Assembly (NCBI GenBank): GCA_035236585.1
Contig: CP141139.1
Span: 18,430,990 to 18,494,989 of the forward strand
Reading direction: 5' to 3'
Source: Warburgia ugandensis
Taxonomy: Eukaryota > Streptophyta > Magnoliopsida > Canellales > Canellaceae
Length of the DNA: 64,000 nucleotides
Below are positions 11,341-24,451 of the stretch, in pieces. The translations under genes and the position numbers were made by a program. The notes under the pieces are model-generated. The model was not told where the DNA came from and ran no database searches. It saw nothing but the letters and a program-made list of their open reading frames with translations. Every line of letters begins with the position of its first letter. Within the stretch, counting starts at the first letter, position 1.

Positions 11341-12550
11341 TGTGACATCCTGGGTTTTTAGAATACCTTCCTATAAATCTTTTCCAGAGCAAAGCCAGAG
11401 TTTTAAAAGAAGCTTTAGAAAACAAATATGGAAAATATTTTCAATGAAAAAGGAGTCTTAAAACCTTGAGTTTCATTTTTCGTTCACAAAACATGAAGCT
11501 TTTGGTACAATGATCATTTCTTTTCTACCAAAAATTCAATAGAGTATTCTATGTTTTCATATCTCAAGCATTTTTTGAATGCAATGTAGTGTCCCTGATA
11601 AACCATAATATAACCACTTAACTACAAGATATTTTAATCAGTTGAAAACATTTAGAAAACAAATCAGTTCTACTAGAATCATTCTAGTCACAGTCACACA
11701 TATAATGTTTAATATTACATGTCCATGAAACAAAAGTCATAACAAAACAATCTACTAACATCAACTCTAGAATAATCTCAACAAGGCTGTACACGTATTT
11801 GACATTAACTTCGTTGACCTCTTACTCAACTCTTTGTCTTGCCTTCAACCTATTTCTCCTCATCTACTTTTTTGAATTTGAGATAATTGTAAACAAATAC
11901 AATATCCCAATAAGTTTGTAGTTGTGTAGGTAGTTTTATTATTGAATATGACAATTTACATATTTAAAAATCCAAAAAGAAATCCATAGTTATTTGTCAT
12001 GCAGTTTTGGGGAATGGAATACATAATGAACAATGTAATAAAACACTGAAATTGCATTTCAATTCCATACAGCAAATCCAAGCCAAATCATCTCAATAAC
12101 ATGAGCTTAAAGCATTGACACATGGATAACAAAATCATCATCATATAGTAAATAGATAAGAAGCAATAAAATCATAAATTTATTAAACAATTAATATGTC
12201 TCATAAAACATATGTGGATATTATAATATGGGTTAGCTCCTCAAGGTCTCTCCACGTGCCTCTTGTACTATATTTATACGATCCTCAAACCTCAAAAACA
12301 ATGGATCCTCTATGTAGTGGACAAGATTGGGTTAAGTCCAAAGCTATCCTGTCGATACCAAAATGGATAGACTCAATTATACCATATGCATGGAAAACAC
12401 AGGGGCACAAGGCCATGACTTGCTCTTGATGTCATCAAAACATGATTTAGCCTATTACAATAAGGTACAAAATATATAAGGTTTCAAAGGGAGGACGATC
12501 AGTTCCAAACCCTCATAGCACAACGTCCACTAGGTCATAACATAATATAA
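11341..12550 (-). mobile_element. LTR E: partial long Ty3/gypsy-type LTR
   Basis: In plus coordinates it starts TGTGACATCCTGGG, the reverse complement of the 3' end seen in the other LTRs here (ending ...TGTCACA). Positions 11,800-11,930 match LTR A (25,060-25,190) in reverse complement, including a small hairpin at 11,883-11,905. It is interrupted at 12,551 by another LTR end of the same kind. Its own 5' end was not found. Confidence 0.6.
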
Positions 12551-15545
12551 TGTGACTACCCCAATTTTTAAATACATTTTTAAACAAGTCGAGATCTTTG
12601 TTATGAAAATTTCTTTCTAAAAAGTGAATAACAAAATATTTTCTTTAAGAAAACAAATTTTCAAAAGCTCTAAGTGTTATAACTTTCACAAAAACTTAGA
12701 TTTAACGGTGAAATAGACATCCATTTGTACCAAAATTCCATGAATGCGATGTGACAATGCTTGGTAATATAACAATTAATACCAATATACTTGGAGACTC
12801 TGTCTCCACACCCATACTTAAAGTTTCAAAAATTTTAAAGAAGGAACAATTTTTAACAAACAATCATTAAAATATGACCATTGATACAAAATCTTCTCCT
12901 ATAACATTCCACAATCCATTATACTTATTCCATATGTAGAAAAGTTCAACTCATAAAGAAAGTTTAAAGCTAAATAGTTATGCAGTCTCTGAACATGACT
13001 AATTGTTCAAGTGTTTGGAAATATACGTCAATAGTACCAACTTGTAATACTATAGTCTTCATCTAACTCTTTCCATTGTAAGTATCATCCACCTTTGTCT
13101 AACTGAACACTGCTCCCATTTACATCTTCGGATTTGAGATATTGTCAACACTAGAACATCTCAGCAAGCTATGCTTCTATAAGTGTCTAACATTACATTT
13201 AATATGTAATAATTTTAAATAAGCACTATATTTCAGCAAGAATATAAAAGTAAAATCTAATGAATTTAAATAATCATTATCATAAAATGCCAAATTCAAA
13301 TACGATATATTCAATAACTCTAGATAATTAAAGTTCATATTCTTTGCGAAATCACTCTAAAATAATGATGCACTTAAGAAGTTATAAACTCATACAATAT
13401 TTACAAAAGTATAAAGTTTCATCACTAGGAAGCTAGACAAGTTTTCAAGAGTATTTTAACCTTAGTCATGAGTACTCACATCGACATCCAAGCATTGCCA
13501 TGCCATATCAATACAGGGAATAATCACCCTATTGCGCTCATAGAGCCATGTCACATTCACAAACAAGAAAGAACACACATGAATCACTCTGCATTCACAA
13601 CTCAAACTAAGTCCTTCTGCATGTTCAACTACCGATACCATAGAGGGGAGACTACGATCAACACCACATGGGGATGTGGATCAACAGCAAGTGGGGCATT
13701 CCCATGATACCCACATTAGAAAAGCCCAATCTTGGCTGTAACAGATATATAAAACAAATCCACGAAAAACAACGTGATAAATTTGGTACCTCTGTACTCA
13801 ATGCGACTTATCAATTGCATACTAATCATCCTTGAAATCAAACCATAGAATATTTAAATCCATACTTATAAAAGCATATTACTTGTAATCATGGTAATTT
13901 ACCAAGTTCATAATTAGAGTACACATAGTGGATTAAGCCAAAACTATAGACAATTTAAAGTTAAATATTTCTATGCAATTCTAAAGATCTCAACAATATT
14001 CTAATAACTCTAAATGCTCTCATAAATCAAATTAGGATTTCACTATTTGAACATGATTCATTAAAAAAATCATGTTGATTAGAAATATGTAATGTTAGAA
14101 CACCAACCTCTTTTGTTGTTATTCTCAGCCCAACTATGTTCCTTCTTCAACTCAACTTATAAATTACCCTAATCATGTCAACATTCCACATTTCTTATCA
14201 ATGTCAAATCATAGATTAACAATTACGAAAGAAGTATATTTTAATTTAAATTTGATTGTCCAGATCATTTGTTAATTGTAGAATCATTAGGTTTTTAACA
14301 ATTCATCATTAATCAACCACCAAATTTGCATGATCTTAGTTGTTTAGGATGTTGATTTGTGTTCTCATCCATGTTAATCACCAATTGATGATCTAATTCA
14401 CAATTTTGGATTATCAGATCTATCTTAATACATTACGGCAATTGGATGGTGATCAAGTTTCTGATTTATGAATCATTGAATGGCCAATCATTTAATGTAT
14501 CCATAACATATAGTTTTTATATCTCATATTGCAAGTTTGGTGTGATTCAATGGTTAATTGTCATCAGATCATCACCATAGACTACAAATTATATTATCTA
14601 ATGCAAATCTCACCTCCAATTTTACCATGGGTGGTTTGATTTGACAAATCTCGGGTATTTAGTCACTATCTCTTCAAGTCCAATGCAAATCCATCATCTA
14701 GTCTAGATTTGGATAGCTAGATTTTCATGGATTTGAGTCATAAATCATGATTTATGTTCTAATCTGCATATAAGGGCTCAAATCTAATGAATCATGGACC
14801 ATCCATGCTGATTTGAGTTATTCAATGGCTGATAGTCATCAAATCAATGAGATTCAAATCATCCTATGTCAAATTGAGGTTTAGGAATGCATTGGTGAAG
14901 TCAGATCATCGATGTAACCTTTCTGGTCTAATATCTTGCTGTGTCTAATTGGACAATTGGGATTGTTTGATTGTTTCAGTCTTGGATTAACAATCTCTAT
15001 TAGATTCAAGTTATCTTAAATGTGTCTGCATGAATTTCTAAACATGGATTAAGAAATAAATGGTAGGATCATTCAAATTTTTTAGTTTTCTTCATACCTT
15101 AATCAAAACTGTTGATCTCTCAATTAATCTCGAATGATCAGTACTCTGATAGAATTTTTTTTTAAAGGGCTTTGGCTTATTGATAGTCAAGAAAGATAAT
15201 GCTCATGTCTGATCATCAATTCAACATCACCTATCTCTATTCTACAATAATCAATTGGACGGTTAAGATCATTTCATTGTTATTGTCTTAGATCATTCAA
15301 AAGATGATCAACTTACATATGTATTTTGTAGATCATATCTTGGTTATGTTTTTCATCTTGCTAATATCACCAATGAAGGTGATTTTTGGTGATTTCTAAC
15401 ATTGAACAATCCACAATCATCGGGCATTGTCGACCTCTCCAAAACTGAGTAAAGATTTGCCAATCAAGAAACCTCCAAAGGGATTTTTTTGTTTCGAATG
15501 TGTACTTGAAGATGATGCTTGGATCAACAATCCAAGCTGTAGTCA
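12551..15545 (-). mobile_element. LTR F: partial long Ty3/gypsy-type LTR, abutting LTR E and LTR D
   Basis: It starts TGTGACTACCCC in plus coordinates and then follows the order seen in LTRs E and D. An AT-rich outer part (12,551-13,400) comes first, then a block at 13,450-13,740 rich in CATG/CCCACA words resembling 26.5-26.9 kb and 53.0-53.5 kb, then a long stretch with many GATC/TGATC/CAAAT words (14,260-15,350) like 17.05-17.4 kb and 54.0-54.7 kb. The sequence passes into LTR D at 15,546 before any TGTAACA-type start was found, so F is probably truncated or split by the D element. No target duplication was found. Confidence 0.5.
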
Positions 15546-18500
15546 TGTGACAACCCGGGTTTTTATGATGCAATTTTACAATAACAACGAGATCGATCTC
15601 AATTTGAAATTTTTTTTTTTTTTTGCTAAAAGGATGTAGTGAAAGTTTTCTTTTAATCAAAACTTTTGTATAAAAACCCCGAGCATCATTAACAATTTTC
15701 AGTGAACAAATAATGCATAAGGCCATGGCACTTTTTAGACAAAACATAAAAATGAATAATTACCACTCCCAAGATTGTTAATCACAACCCAAGTTACAAA
15801 TAAGCACTTACAACCAAGTTTACATCAAATACAAAAAAGGTTACTAGATAAGTCGTCACTCAACCTTACCTATGCTCACTTGATTGTGGCCCTAACGGTC
15901 TTTGATACTCCTTCTAATTGTACTTTGTTTGATCTGGAAAAATGATGGATTAGGTTGAGTATTCTCATACTCAGTAGGTAACCTGATACTACTATTTTGA
16001 AAACATGACATGTGAGAGGGGTTATGCTAAGCTTAGTCATAAGAACATGCAATTCTGTTTTTGGGTAAACATGGGTGTGTATGCATAAACTATGAAATTC
16101 ATAAATTAACAAGATAAATATTACTAAAGCAGTAACAGTAAATCATCTCATGCATGCATATATCTCGGCGAACACATCAATAATAATAGTAGCTATGAAA
16201 ATCTTAAAATACTAATTATTCAAAGTAGATGAGAGCATCGTCATGAATAGCATGCATATGGGTCTTTCAGTAAACAACTCAAACTGACTGATAAGAGTAC
16301 TCATCTACGACCACCTCAATACTATATGCATATCAATAAAACTGAAATCATAGGGTCAACTATGCTCACGATCAGAACACATCTAGAATCATGTGTCGCC
16401 GGTATCTAGAGACCAACCCACCATAGCCTCCATGGCGACTATGGATATGTCCTCGAAAAGGGTGTCATGAACACCTCTAGTGGTCAGCCCTGTTTACCAT
16501 AGCAGTCAAGAAAGGGACAATGCCATTTTGGTAGTGATACCATCCACTTTTTGTGGTAGAGGCTGGGAGGCCAACCCCGTACATAAACAACCTCTCAGCA
16601 TAGTGCCCACCAGGCTCATTGGCCCAAAATATATAGATACATGAAATCCCAATCTCGATCATCGTAAATCATGCAATCTATGCAATGAGTTTCAAAACAT
16701 GCGAGCAATGCATATAAATATGCATATATTTCAAATCTCAATCATCACAAATCGTGCAATTTATGCAACCAGTTCCAAAGCATGCATGCAGTGCTTATAT
16801 AAGGACTATTTATCAAATATGCAAGCAATTGCATCCAAGATTATAAGGAAAATCTGCACACATTATGAGAATATTATATCGCAAAAAAGCATACAAAACA
16901 CGGTCACCAGGATTAAATAAATCAATTAGAGTTTGGAATTGCATTTGAAAACTTAGTAGTATCAAACTACCTACTTCGACCGTCGTCACTTAACTAGCAT
17001 CCCTCTTCAATTCAAGTTTTAGAGTACCGTGGTGAGGTCCTGGATGTTATTTGGACATAAAATTCAAGTATTATTTCTAGATTCATAGATCAACGGCTAG
17101 ATCTATACAATTTGTGGGTCCCTAGCGATCGATTTATGTGATTTTTGGGTTGATCTTGGGCTAATGATGTCCTAAGGTATCTAATTGATCAATTAATGAG
17201 ATCCGATCATAGTTGATCTTGTAGATCCATAAAATCTCTATGGTTTTTAGGCTATAGTCTCCTTGAATAGTCTTATGATCCTAAATTTTATTGTATAAGT
17301 AGATCCACATCGTAATTACGAATGGAATGGTTCTTTTGGATCATCGATCGGAGTTATATAGCCTTATTAATTGCATTTTTAGTGTTGCAAATCAACGAAT
17401 GAACCAGATTTTACAGTACAGGGTCCACGCGTCACGGTTCCCAGGACAGCATTCGAGCGCCTAGGCACACCTGAAGGATGCTCCAGGGCATGCATCCTGG
17501 ACGGCGTCATGCACATGCGTCTTCGGCTCATGAATAGATCGACCTAGATGGGGCGGTCCAATCTAGATTGTCCAACCATCCCAGCCTCAGATCAATGCCC
17601 ATGATGCCATGATGCATGGACTTTCCTGGGGGTTTTGGGTCCCACGAACACATTGGGAGGCTCATATCTCGCATCCAAGCTTCCCAAGTAATGGATTCAC
17701 AACATATCCACCGTCATTAGTTTCACCAGGGATCTGTCAGCCGGTGAGACCAAATCTGATCGAAATATGGGGGGAAATGGAGGGGGGAGAAGGATCGTAC
17801 CTGGGAATCCCTAATGACATCCGATTGAAGCTTCAATCGCGGCTGAAACCCTTGTTGCTGAAAATGCAGAGAGAAGGGCTTGGAGTGGAGAAAACGCGTT
17901 GATAGGAGAGGGGGAGTGGAGGAAATTTATAGGCAGGGAAGGTGGTGCCGTCCCATGGTGGTGCCGCCATCTTTTCCAACGCGCACTACAGAGGCAGTGC
18001 AGTGCGCCAGTTGGAAGAGGAAGGCAGTGAAGAAGAAAACGAGGGTATCGTTAGTAAAATGACCCCCTTCATTTTTGAGCCATATTGTTTTGAAATATAA
18101 TTTACAAAAATGCCCTCCATCTTCAAAGGTCCATAACTTGGTCATACGAACTCTGTTTTCAGTGTTCTTTGAGGCGTTGGATTCCATTTTGAGCATAAAA
18201 TCTAATTATGCAAATATTCCTCACAAATTCTTTCATTTCATATTTTAATTAAAATATAACATTTATTCACCTAGATACTTAGTTATATATATATTAATTT
18301 CCAAAATAAATAAGCTATAACAATTTAGCAATGGCAAACATCATAAGTGATTATGATTGAAAAGAGGATACAAAAATATCTTAAAAAATTTTACTCATTA
18401 CAAGTCATCTCTGGCAAACTCCTGCAACGCAAGCTTTATTCTTCCCCTCACTTGCATGATGCGCTTTCCAGCAAGCTAAGTCTTCTCCTTCTCCCACTAT

Positions 18501-18676
18501 CTTTTCCTCCCATTTCTCTTCTTCTTCTCCTTCCCCTCTTTCTCCTTTTTTTTTTATTCCTTTAAGGGGGAGGGGGGTTGATATCAAAACAATGCCTCCT
18601 TTTATTTTTATGTTTTCATATTCAAATTAAAATATGTTTTACATAAATAAAATAAATAAATAATTAAGATGTTACA
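15546..18676 (-). mobile_element. LTR D: 3' LTR of a minus-strand Ty3/gypsy element
   Basis: The terminal bases are TGTAACATC on the minus strand (18,676 downward) and ...GGGTTGTCACA ending at 15,546, giving 3,131 bp. At its 5' edge lies a polypurine tract, TAAGGGGAAAGAA on the minus strand (18,677-18,689), directly followed by the LTR. This fixes both boundary and orientation and joins it to the integrase remnant upstream. A GC-richer block lies at 17,420-17,540 and a hairpin-forming segment at 15,955-15,974. Short frames inside (for example 17,609-17,902) look like chance readings. The 5-bp outer flank is AGTCA; the matching copy would be beside a 5' LTR that I did not find. Confidence 0.8.
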
Positions 18677-18689
18677 TTCTTTCCCCTTA
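18677..18689 (-). other. Polypurine tract of the gypsy element
   Basis: On the minus strand this reads as an unbroken A/G run except for its first base, ending exactly where LTR D begins with TGTAACA. Such a tract primes plus-strand DNA synthesis in LTR retrotransposons. Confidence 0.8.
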
Positions 18690-20143
18690 GAGAAATTTAG
18701 TCCTCGAAATTATTTTATATTAATCCCTAAAAGTTCAGGATGTGTTTATCTCATTTCCTTCTCAATCTCCCATGTAGCTTCCTCCACTAAATGATGCTTC
18801 TAGAGAACCTTGACTAATGAAATGGTATTAATCCTTAGCTCTTGTACCTTATGATTCAAAATTCATATAGCTCTTTCCTCAAAAGTCAAGTATGGTCTTA
18901 GCTTTGTTGGTACCTACTCAAGCACATGTGATGGATTAGCTATATACTTCTGTACCATTAACTTGTAGAAGACATTGCATACATCTGCAAGTTGTGCTGG
19001 TAAATTCAATTGATAAGCTACTATTCCTACCCTTTTTGGGATCTCAAATGGGCCAATGAACGCAAGATTCAACTTTTCCTTAACTTCAAATCTCCTCACA
19101 CTCTTCATCAGAGAAATCTTCAAGAATACATAATCTCTAATCATAAACTCAATGCCTTTATGGTACCTATATGCATATGTCTTTTAATGACTGTGAGTTG
19201 TTAAAAGTCGTTTGCAAATTAACCGAACTTTCTCTACGCACTGCTCAACTAGTTTGGACTTCAACAATCACCTCTCACCTACGTCACTCCAACATAAGGA
19301 TGATTGGCATAGTCTTTCATAAAGTGCCTCATAAGGAGCCATGTTAATACTCACGTGAAAACTATTGTTGTACATAAAGTTAGCAAGTGGCAAGTGCTCA
19401 TCCCAAATGCCTTTCCAATCAACAACCCATGTTTGAAGCTTGTCCTCTTTCATCTAGATGGTCCTCTCAAACTAACAATCAATTTTTTGGTGAAAGGCAG
19501 TGCTAAATCCGTATAAAAAATAATAGTTAGAGGAATCCCATGCAAGCTCACAATTTCCTTAACATATGGTCTTGCCAAGCTATCAACAGACTGATTATGT
19601 CGAATGGCAAGGAAATGAGCAACCTTTGTCAACCTATGAACAATCACCCAAATAATATCATGCTTGCTCATTATCCTAGGCAAGCCCATAATGAAGTTCA
19701 TGATGATATGATCCCAATTCCATTCAAGAAGCTCTAAAGTCTACAACATCCTTACTGGTCTTTAGTCCTCCACCTTGACCTGTTGACAGGTTAAAGAAAA
19801 TGCTACACTCCTATGCCCCTCTTAATCTCGTTCCACAAGAAGTGTCGCCTCAAGTCCTAATACATCTTTGTAACTCCAGGATGACTAGTGAATAGCGATT
19901 GGCGTGTCTCCTGAAGTAACTTTGGCCTCAAGTCATCAATCGTCGGCACTACCAATCTGCCCTAAAAGTGTATATCTTCATCCTATCCTCTAGTGAAACC
20001 TACCTTGTCACATAAGGAATGTGTTTCTACATCTTCTACCTTCGCCTAAAGGACTCTATCAATAAGGACTGCATTTCTACATCTTCTACCTTGTCACATA
20101 AGAACTGAGTTTCTACATCTAGTGGAAACAAACACTCTATGAC
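18690..20143 (-). pseudogene. Ty3/gypsy polyprotein remnant: integrase region
   Basis: Read on the minus strand from right to left, the integrase appears in order. First is the zinc-binding part (about 19,780-19,930: HPG then TKMY, DLRRHFLW, later CQQVK). Next is the start of the catalytic core (19,450-19,701: DxxMNFIMGLP, IWVIVHRLTK, HGIP). Then comes the core end (19,268-19,453: GIWDEHLPLANFMYNNS, MAPYEALY) and the C-terminal part (18,914-19,144: LKISLMK, GPFEI, VAYQLNLP, ending PSHVLE). Such integrases insert the cDNA into the genome. Stops and frame changes separate the pieces. Reverse transcriptase and RNase H are absent because LTR A interrupts at 20,144. The PSHVLE end suits a chromovirus such as Tekay/Del, and long LTRs agree, but no chromodomain could be read securely. 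Confidence 0.88.
20004..20125 (-). repeat. Short tandem repeat inside the gypsy remnant (about three units)
   Basis: The block TTTCTACATCTTCTACCT and its neighbour TTGTCACATAAG recur around 20,000, 20,065 and 20,090-20,120 with small differences. It looks like a local slippage duplication after the element died. Confidence 0.6.
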
Positions 20144-22344
20144 TGTAACAGTCCATGTTTGATTTCTGGAAAAAAAAACCCATCATCTTCGATGACATTT
20201 GGGAGTAAGAAATTGTGTTGTAGGTAGGATCCGTGAAACCTACCTCTTGAATTTTATTTTTGAGCTATATTTATGTTTTATTGATAATTGGGTGGTTGAT
20301 TCCTAAATCCATGGTTAAATATACTTGAATTATTCTTAATTTAACTCAAATCTAGTTGAGATTTGTCAATCTAGGCTAGGCTAAAAATTGATCGGACAAT
20401 CCTAGCCATTCAATTGGGTAAAATTGACACAGTAACTTTGTCACGTCTAAACTGTTAGAAGATACCACAAATGACTTCCTTGAACCTCAATTAAATAGAA
20501 TAGAATAGAATTATAAAATTGGAATCCAATCTGACACTATTGAAACAAGAACCTGGCAATGTCGGATCAATGATCAGATGCCACTAGTGAATTTTGATTG
20601 CCAATACAAGTCCTAAAAAGTCAAATTTGACCATGTATTAGGGTCAGTGATCCATCATAGATCTGATGATCCATAAATAGAATTAAATAGTTGATCTGTG
20701 GTTAAAGACACTAGTTAATCAATTGAAACCATTGTTAATGCTTCAAGAATCTAATCAGAGGGTTTAGGACCTCTAATTCGTCAAATTCAACTATCCATGA
20801 TCAGATTGGAAGTTAGATTTGCATCAAATAAGATAGAAAAGTAGTTTATAAGATGATAATTGATCATATGATTGTAGCCAAATGTACAAATTGAGAATTG
20901 ATGACATTAATTATACGTGGATTAGTAATTCCAAACACAATTAAGTCAATTTGAATTGTCAACCAATGACACAGATTGGATGATCTAAGACCTAATGGAT
21001 GTCTAATAAAAAATCTTGATTTTTAAATAAGGCCAACAGCCTAAATGGCTGAGATCATGTAGTGGCAATCATTGAATAACGACATTGTATGAAATCTAAC
21101 ATTTCCACAATTAATAGATGATCTAAACCATCAGATCTTGGATAAAAGACTCTCTTGTAGTTATTAGCATACAATTTGACATTGACAAGAAAATCTAGAA
21201 TATTGACAAGTTGACTAGGTTGATCGATAGATCAAGTTGAAGAGGGGACATAAATGAACTGAGAATTTTTCCTAAGAGGTATGTAGTTTTAATATCAATA
21301 TGCTTTCTGTAAAATGTGAAACTATTGCTAACTAACTATTCCATCATGTTTGAAAATAGTTAAAAATGAGATTTCTGACTATATAGCTAAGCTTACTCAT
21401 GTTTCATGCTAAATGTTAGCTCTCGAATGCCATGTTGAATCATTATACGATTTCAAACTTGTCACATGGAATTGTAATTGAAAATACATAAACTTTATGA
21501 TTTATGAAATGATGAAAATTTGTATTACCAAGTAAATTCCTTGGATTTTAACCCTCATGAGGGCTATCCTTATCTAACAATGTAACGTTATGAGATGTGA
21601 ATGGCATGTTTATACAAATTAATGAATTTCAATTATTTTATGAGTAGTAGCCACACTTGATGGTGCCTAGCCATGCTATGTTATGACGAGTATATTGGGG
21701 CATGTTGGATGTTGTGCTAGGAGTTGAGGAGTGAGCATCCTCCCTATAAAACTTTATACATTTGATACTTAGCTGCAGTAGGTTGAATCAGGTGGAGAGA
21801 TATCATGGGTAGGTATGGCCCGCATACCATGTTCCTCATGCAACACATCGTGATCGTTACCCGCTCTAGTATCGACAGGTAGTTCAAACTTGACATGGTC
21901 TTATGTGCTGCATAGATGGTCCATTATTTTTTAGATTTGAGACTCGTATGTATGTATCATGATAGCTTGGCAGGTGTGCGACATCCTGTGACTTTAAGTC
22001 TATAATGAGTACTCATGACCAACAATAGATAACTAAACTTCGAGTCGCTTTACACTCGTCAGACCTCAAGGAGGATATTCAAATGGTATTATCTATATAT
22101 GTTTATTGAGATACATTAATTATATTTAAGCATTTTATAATTTTAAAACCTTCTTGTCTTTTTATTATTTAATGATGGTTTGTTATCTAGTTATAGACAA
22201 GCATCTCATAATATGATGCATGACAGGAGCATGACATGATTATGTGTGGTTTGTGAAATACCTTGTAATGTTTATTATTATTACTTTAAAATGACATGTA
22301 TGGATGCCTGAAACTAATAAATTGAGATAGTTTAACATTGATTT

Positions 22345-22455
22345 ACCATGCAAAAGATGCTTGAGATTTTAGTATTTTACTGAAACATACTTGTGATTTT
22401 AGTGTTTTACTAGATTTATCGTGCAAAACATACTTGAGATTTTAGTGTTTTACTA
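22345..22455 (+). repeat. Short tandem repeat in LTR A, three units of about 30-45 bp
   Basis: A unit with CTTGAGATTTTAGTGTTTTACT recurs near 22,361, 22,390 and 22,433, with point differences and a spacer carrying ATTTATCGTGCAAAA. It ends about 15 bp before the LTR B insertion point. Confidence 0.75.
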
Positions 22456-22464
22456 TACTGCCTA

Positions 22465-22469
22465 TTATG
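22465..22469. other. Target site duplication of LTR B, left copy (TTATG)
   Basis: TTATG at 22,465-22,469 is repeated exactly at 24,972-24,976, directly outside the TGT...ACA ends of LTR B. Confidence 0.9.
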
Positions 22470-22555
22470 TGTAACATTTCTTATATTTTAAGAAAATAAA
22501 TAAATAAATAACTATATAATATAATATAATAACATAAACATATATTAAGGTAAGG

Positions 22556-22556
22556 A

Positions 22557-22606
<50 letters not shown>
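22556..22606. repeat. GA microsatellite inside LTR B
   Basis: An almost pure GA run about 90 bp inside the LTR start. CT/GA tracts near plant LTR promoters can influence transcription, but no role is shown here. Confidence 0.95.
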
Positions 22607-22608
<2 letters not shown>

Positions 22609-23936
22609 CTCAAAACGCACTCTCCTCCCTCTCAAATTCTCTCTGCTTCACGTGGACAGTCACGCACCGTGGAGACAGATTTCTCCACCCTTGAACGGTC
22701 AGGAATGAGGTAGGATCACTCCACCCTTCCCTTTTGCGTTAAATTTCAAGGTTTATTCACTTGTAAATGGCAAAAAAACGACGTGAACATGTAGGTTTTG
22801 CAAAAAATTCATGCTTACCATTTTCACTAAAAAAAATTAATGAGACGGTGTCAAATTAAGATCTGGACCGCTCATATTGAGTATGATGAGGAGAGGAAGG
22901 GACCCATGAAATTTCGTGACGATCAGATGACTAGGACGCCACAAAACCCAAAAAATCATATTAAAGGAGTTTTTGAAAATGAGACAAAAATCGTGAAAAA
23001 ACGATAGATTTAGGTGGGATTTGTGAAAATGGAGGATGGAAATGGAATATGCATGAAAAAGTAGACTTAGAGGTGTAAAAATCACAAAAAACGGAGCACC
23101 TGCGGTCGCCGGAGATGGCGAACCAGTCTGGTCGTCGTCTCTGGCAATGACGACCGGAACGGGAGGAAATGCACGGACGAGGGAGCACCACGTGGCATGA
23201 TGAGGCGTCGCCACACCCAGGGCACGTGGTGCGACTTGTGTGCGCCACGCGGTGAGGCTGGAACGCCCCACGCGGGCTATTTCGGCCCCCACGCGTAGAG
23301 CACATCTACAGACGCGCCCGCTACCCCGCGCGGGTTCTGACGCGAAGCGCATCCACAGACGCGCCAACCACATGCAGTGTGCACGCGTGCAGACAGCATG
23401 CATCGCGCGTGTGGTGGGCCCCTTTTCTGGATTTTGGTCTTTCTTTACCCTTTATTCCTTTAAACCTTGATTTTAGGAGCTACAGAGGTCCAAATCAAGA
23501 TTCGAAAGAGGCGTTGTGATCGTCTCAACAAGGCGGACCTACATTTAAGACAAAAATCTAGTTTGGAGTAACTTTTTAATAGCAAAAATACTAAATGCTA
23601 TTAGATGATTCAAATCAAGCTGACCAATAGATGATCAGGCTTTAGATTTTGGTTATATGCATTAACCATGATATGATTTATAGCATGACAGGTACATCAA
23701 GGCAGACACCTTGATATTGTTTACACGTTTGTTGGGATAGTGCCTTACCATATGCATGAGATTGATTTCAGCATGTAGCTTCTCATGTGCGTGCTATCTT
23801 TCTAGTGGGTATTGCATGCACTATTTTTTATATCTTTCATGATATTCACTTGGTTGTAGTCTTCTTGACATGTGGGAGTCGCTCTGACTTGATATTTGAG
23901 ACTATTGATCCTGTGGTGGGATGCGATTTTTCACCC

Positions 23937-24118
23937 CATGAGTGCCTGAGTGCCCATGAGGGTGAAAGGGTGAAAGTAGGTGTGCAACATGACTTTTCAT
24001 GAGTGCTTGAGTGCCTATGAGGGTAAAAGGGTGAAAGCGAAAGTGGTACAAGTCATTCCCATGAGTGCCTGAGTGCTTGAGTGCCTGAGTGCAGTGAGGG
24101 TGAAAGGGTGAAAGCAGA
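23937..24118 (+). repeat. Tandem repeat of about 61 bp, three units, inside LTR B
   Basis: Units begin CATGAGTGCYTGAGTGCC at about 23,937, 23,998 and 24,060, each followed by GAGGGTGAAAGGGTGAAAG. The third unit contains an extra local duplication of the TGAGTGC words. Confidence 0.85.
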
Positions 24119-24425
24119 TGGTACAGAGAGCTGACCCCACATTGCCGTGAGTGTATGTGAGACACTCACAGGGCTTGACTGTGTATGATGTTGATACTTT
24201 TGACATGCATTCATGTATTTTCAGATTTTCTCTGATTGTGCATGTCCTTATATCATGGTTGATGATATCTTATTTATTGCAAGGACTTAGTATGTCCTTC
24301 ATCGTGTGATTTAAGGCTTTATATATATTGTTGATCATCTTTCGATCTTTATGCCTTGCATCATGTGATTTGTTTTTATTGAGATTATTTTGAATGTATA
24401 TCACCTGCACAAGCATGGCTTGCTC

Positions 24426-24451
24426 AGGCATTGCTTTGTTTTACAATGCCT
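24426..24451 (+). other. Hairpin in LTR B
   Basis: AGGCATTG and CAATGCCT form an 8-bp stem (one base further inward is mismatched). A second small inverted repeat, AAGC-ATG-GCTT, lies just upstream. The position is about 520 bp from the LTR end. The same hairpin is in LTRs C and G. Confidence 0.75.

Noticed and set aside
22837-23403. 188-codon minus-strand frame, and a 114-codon frame overlapping it
   Set aside because: It lies in the GC-rich block of LTR B, where stops are rare by composition. Its N-terminal half is Arg/Ala-rich, the rest hydrophobic, and no domain is recognisable.
23937-24118. Regular repeats that might suggest a CRISPR array
   Set aside because: Three contiguous 61-bp tandem units without unique spacers, in a plant LTR.
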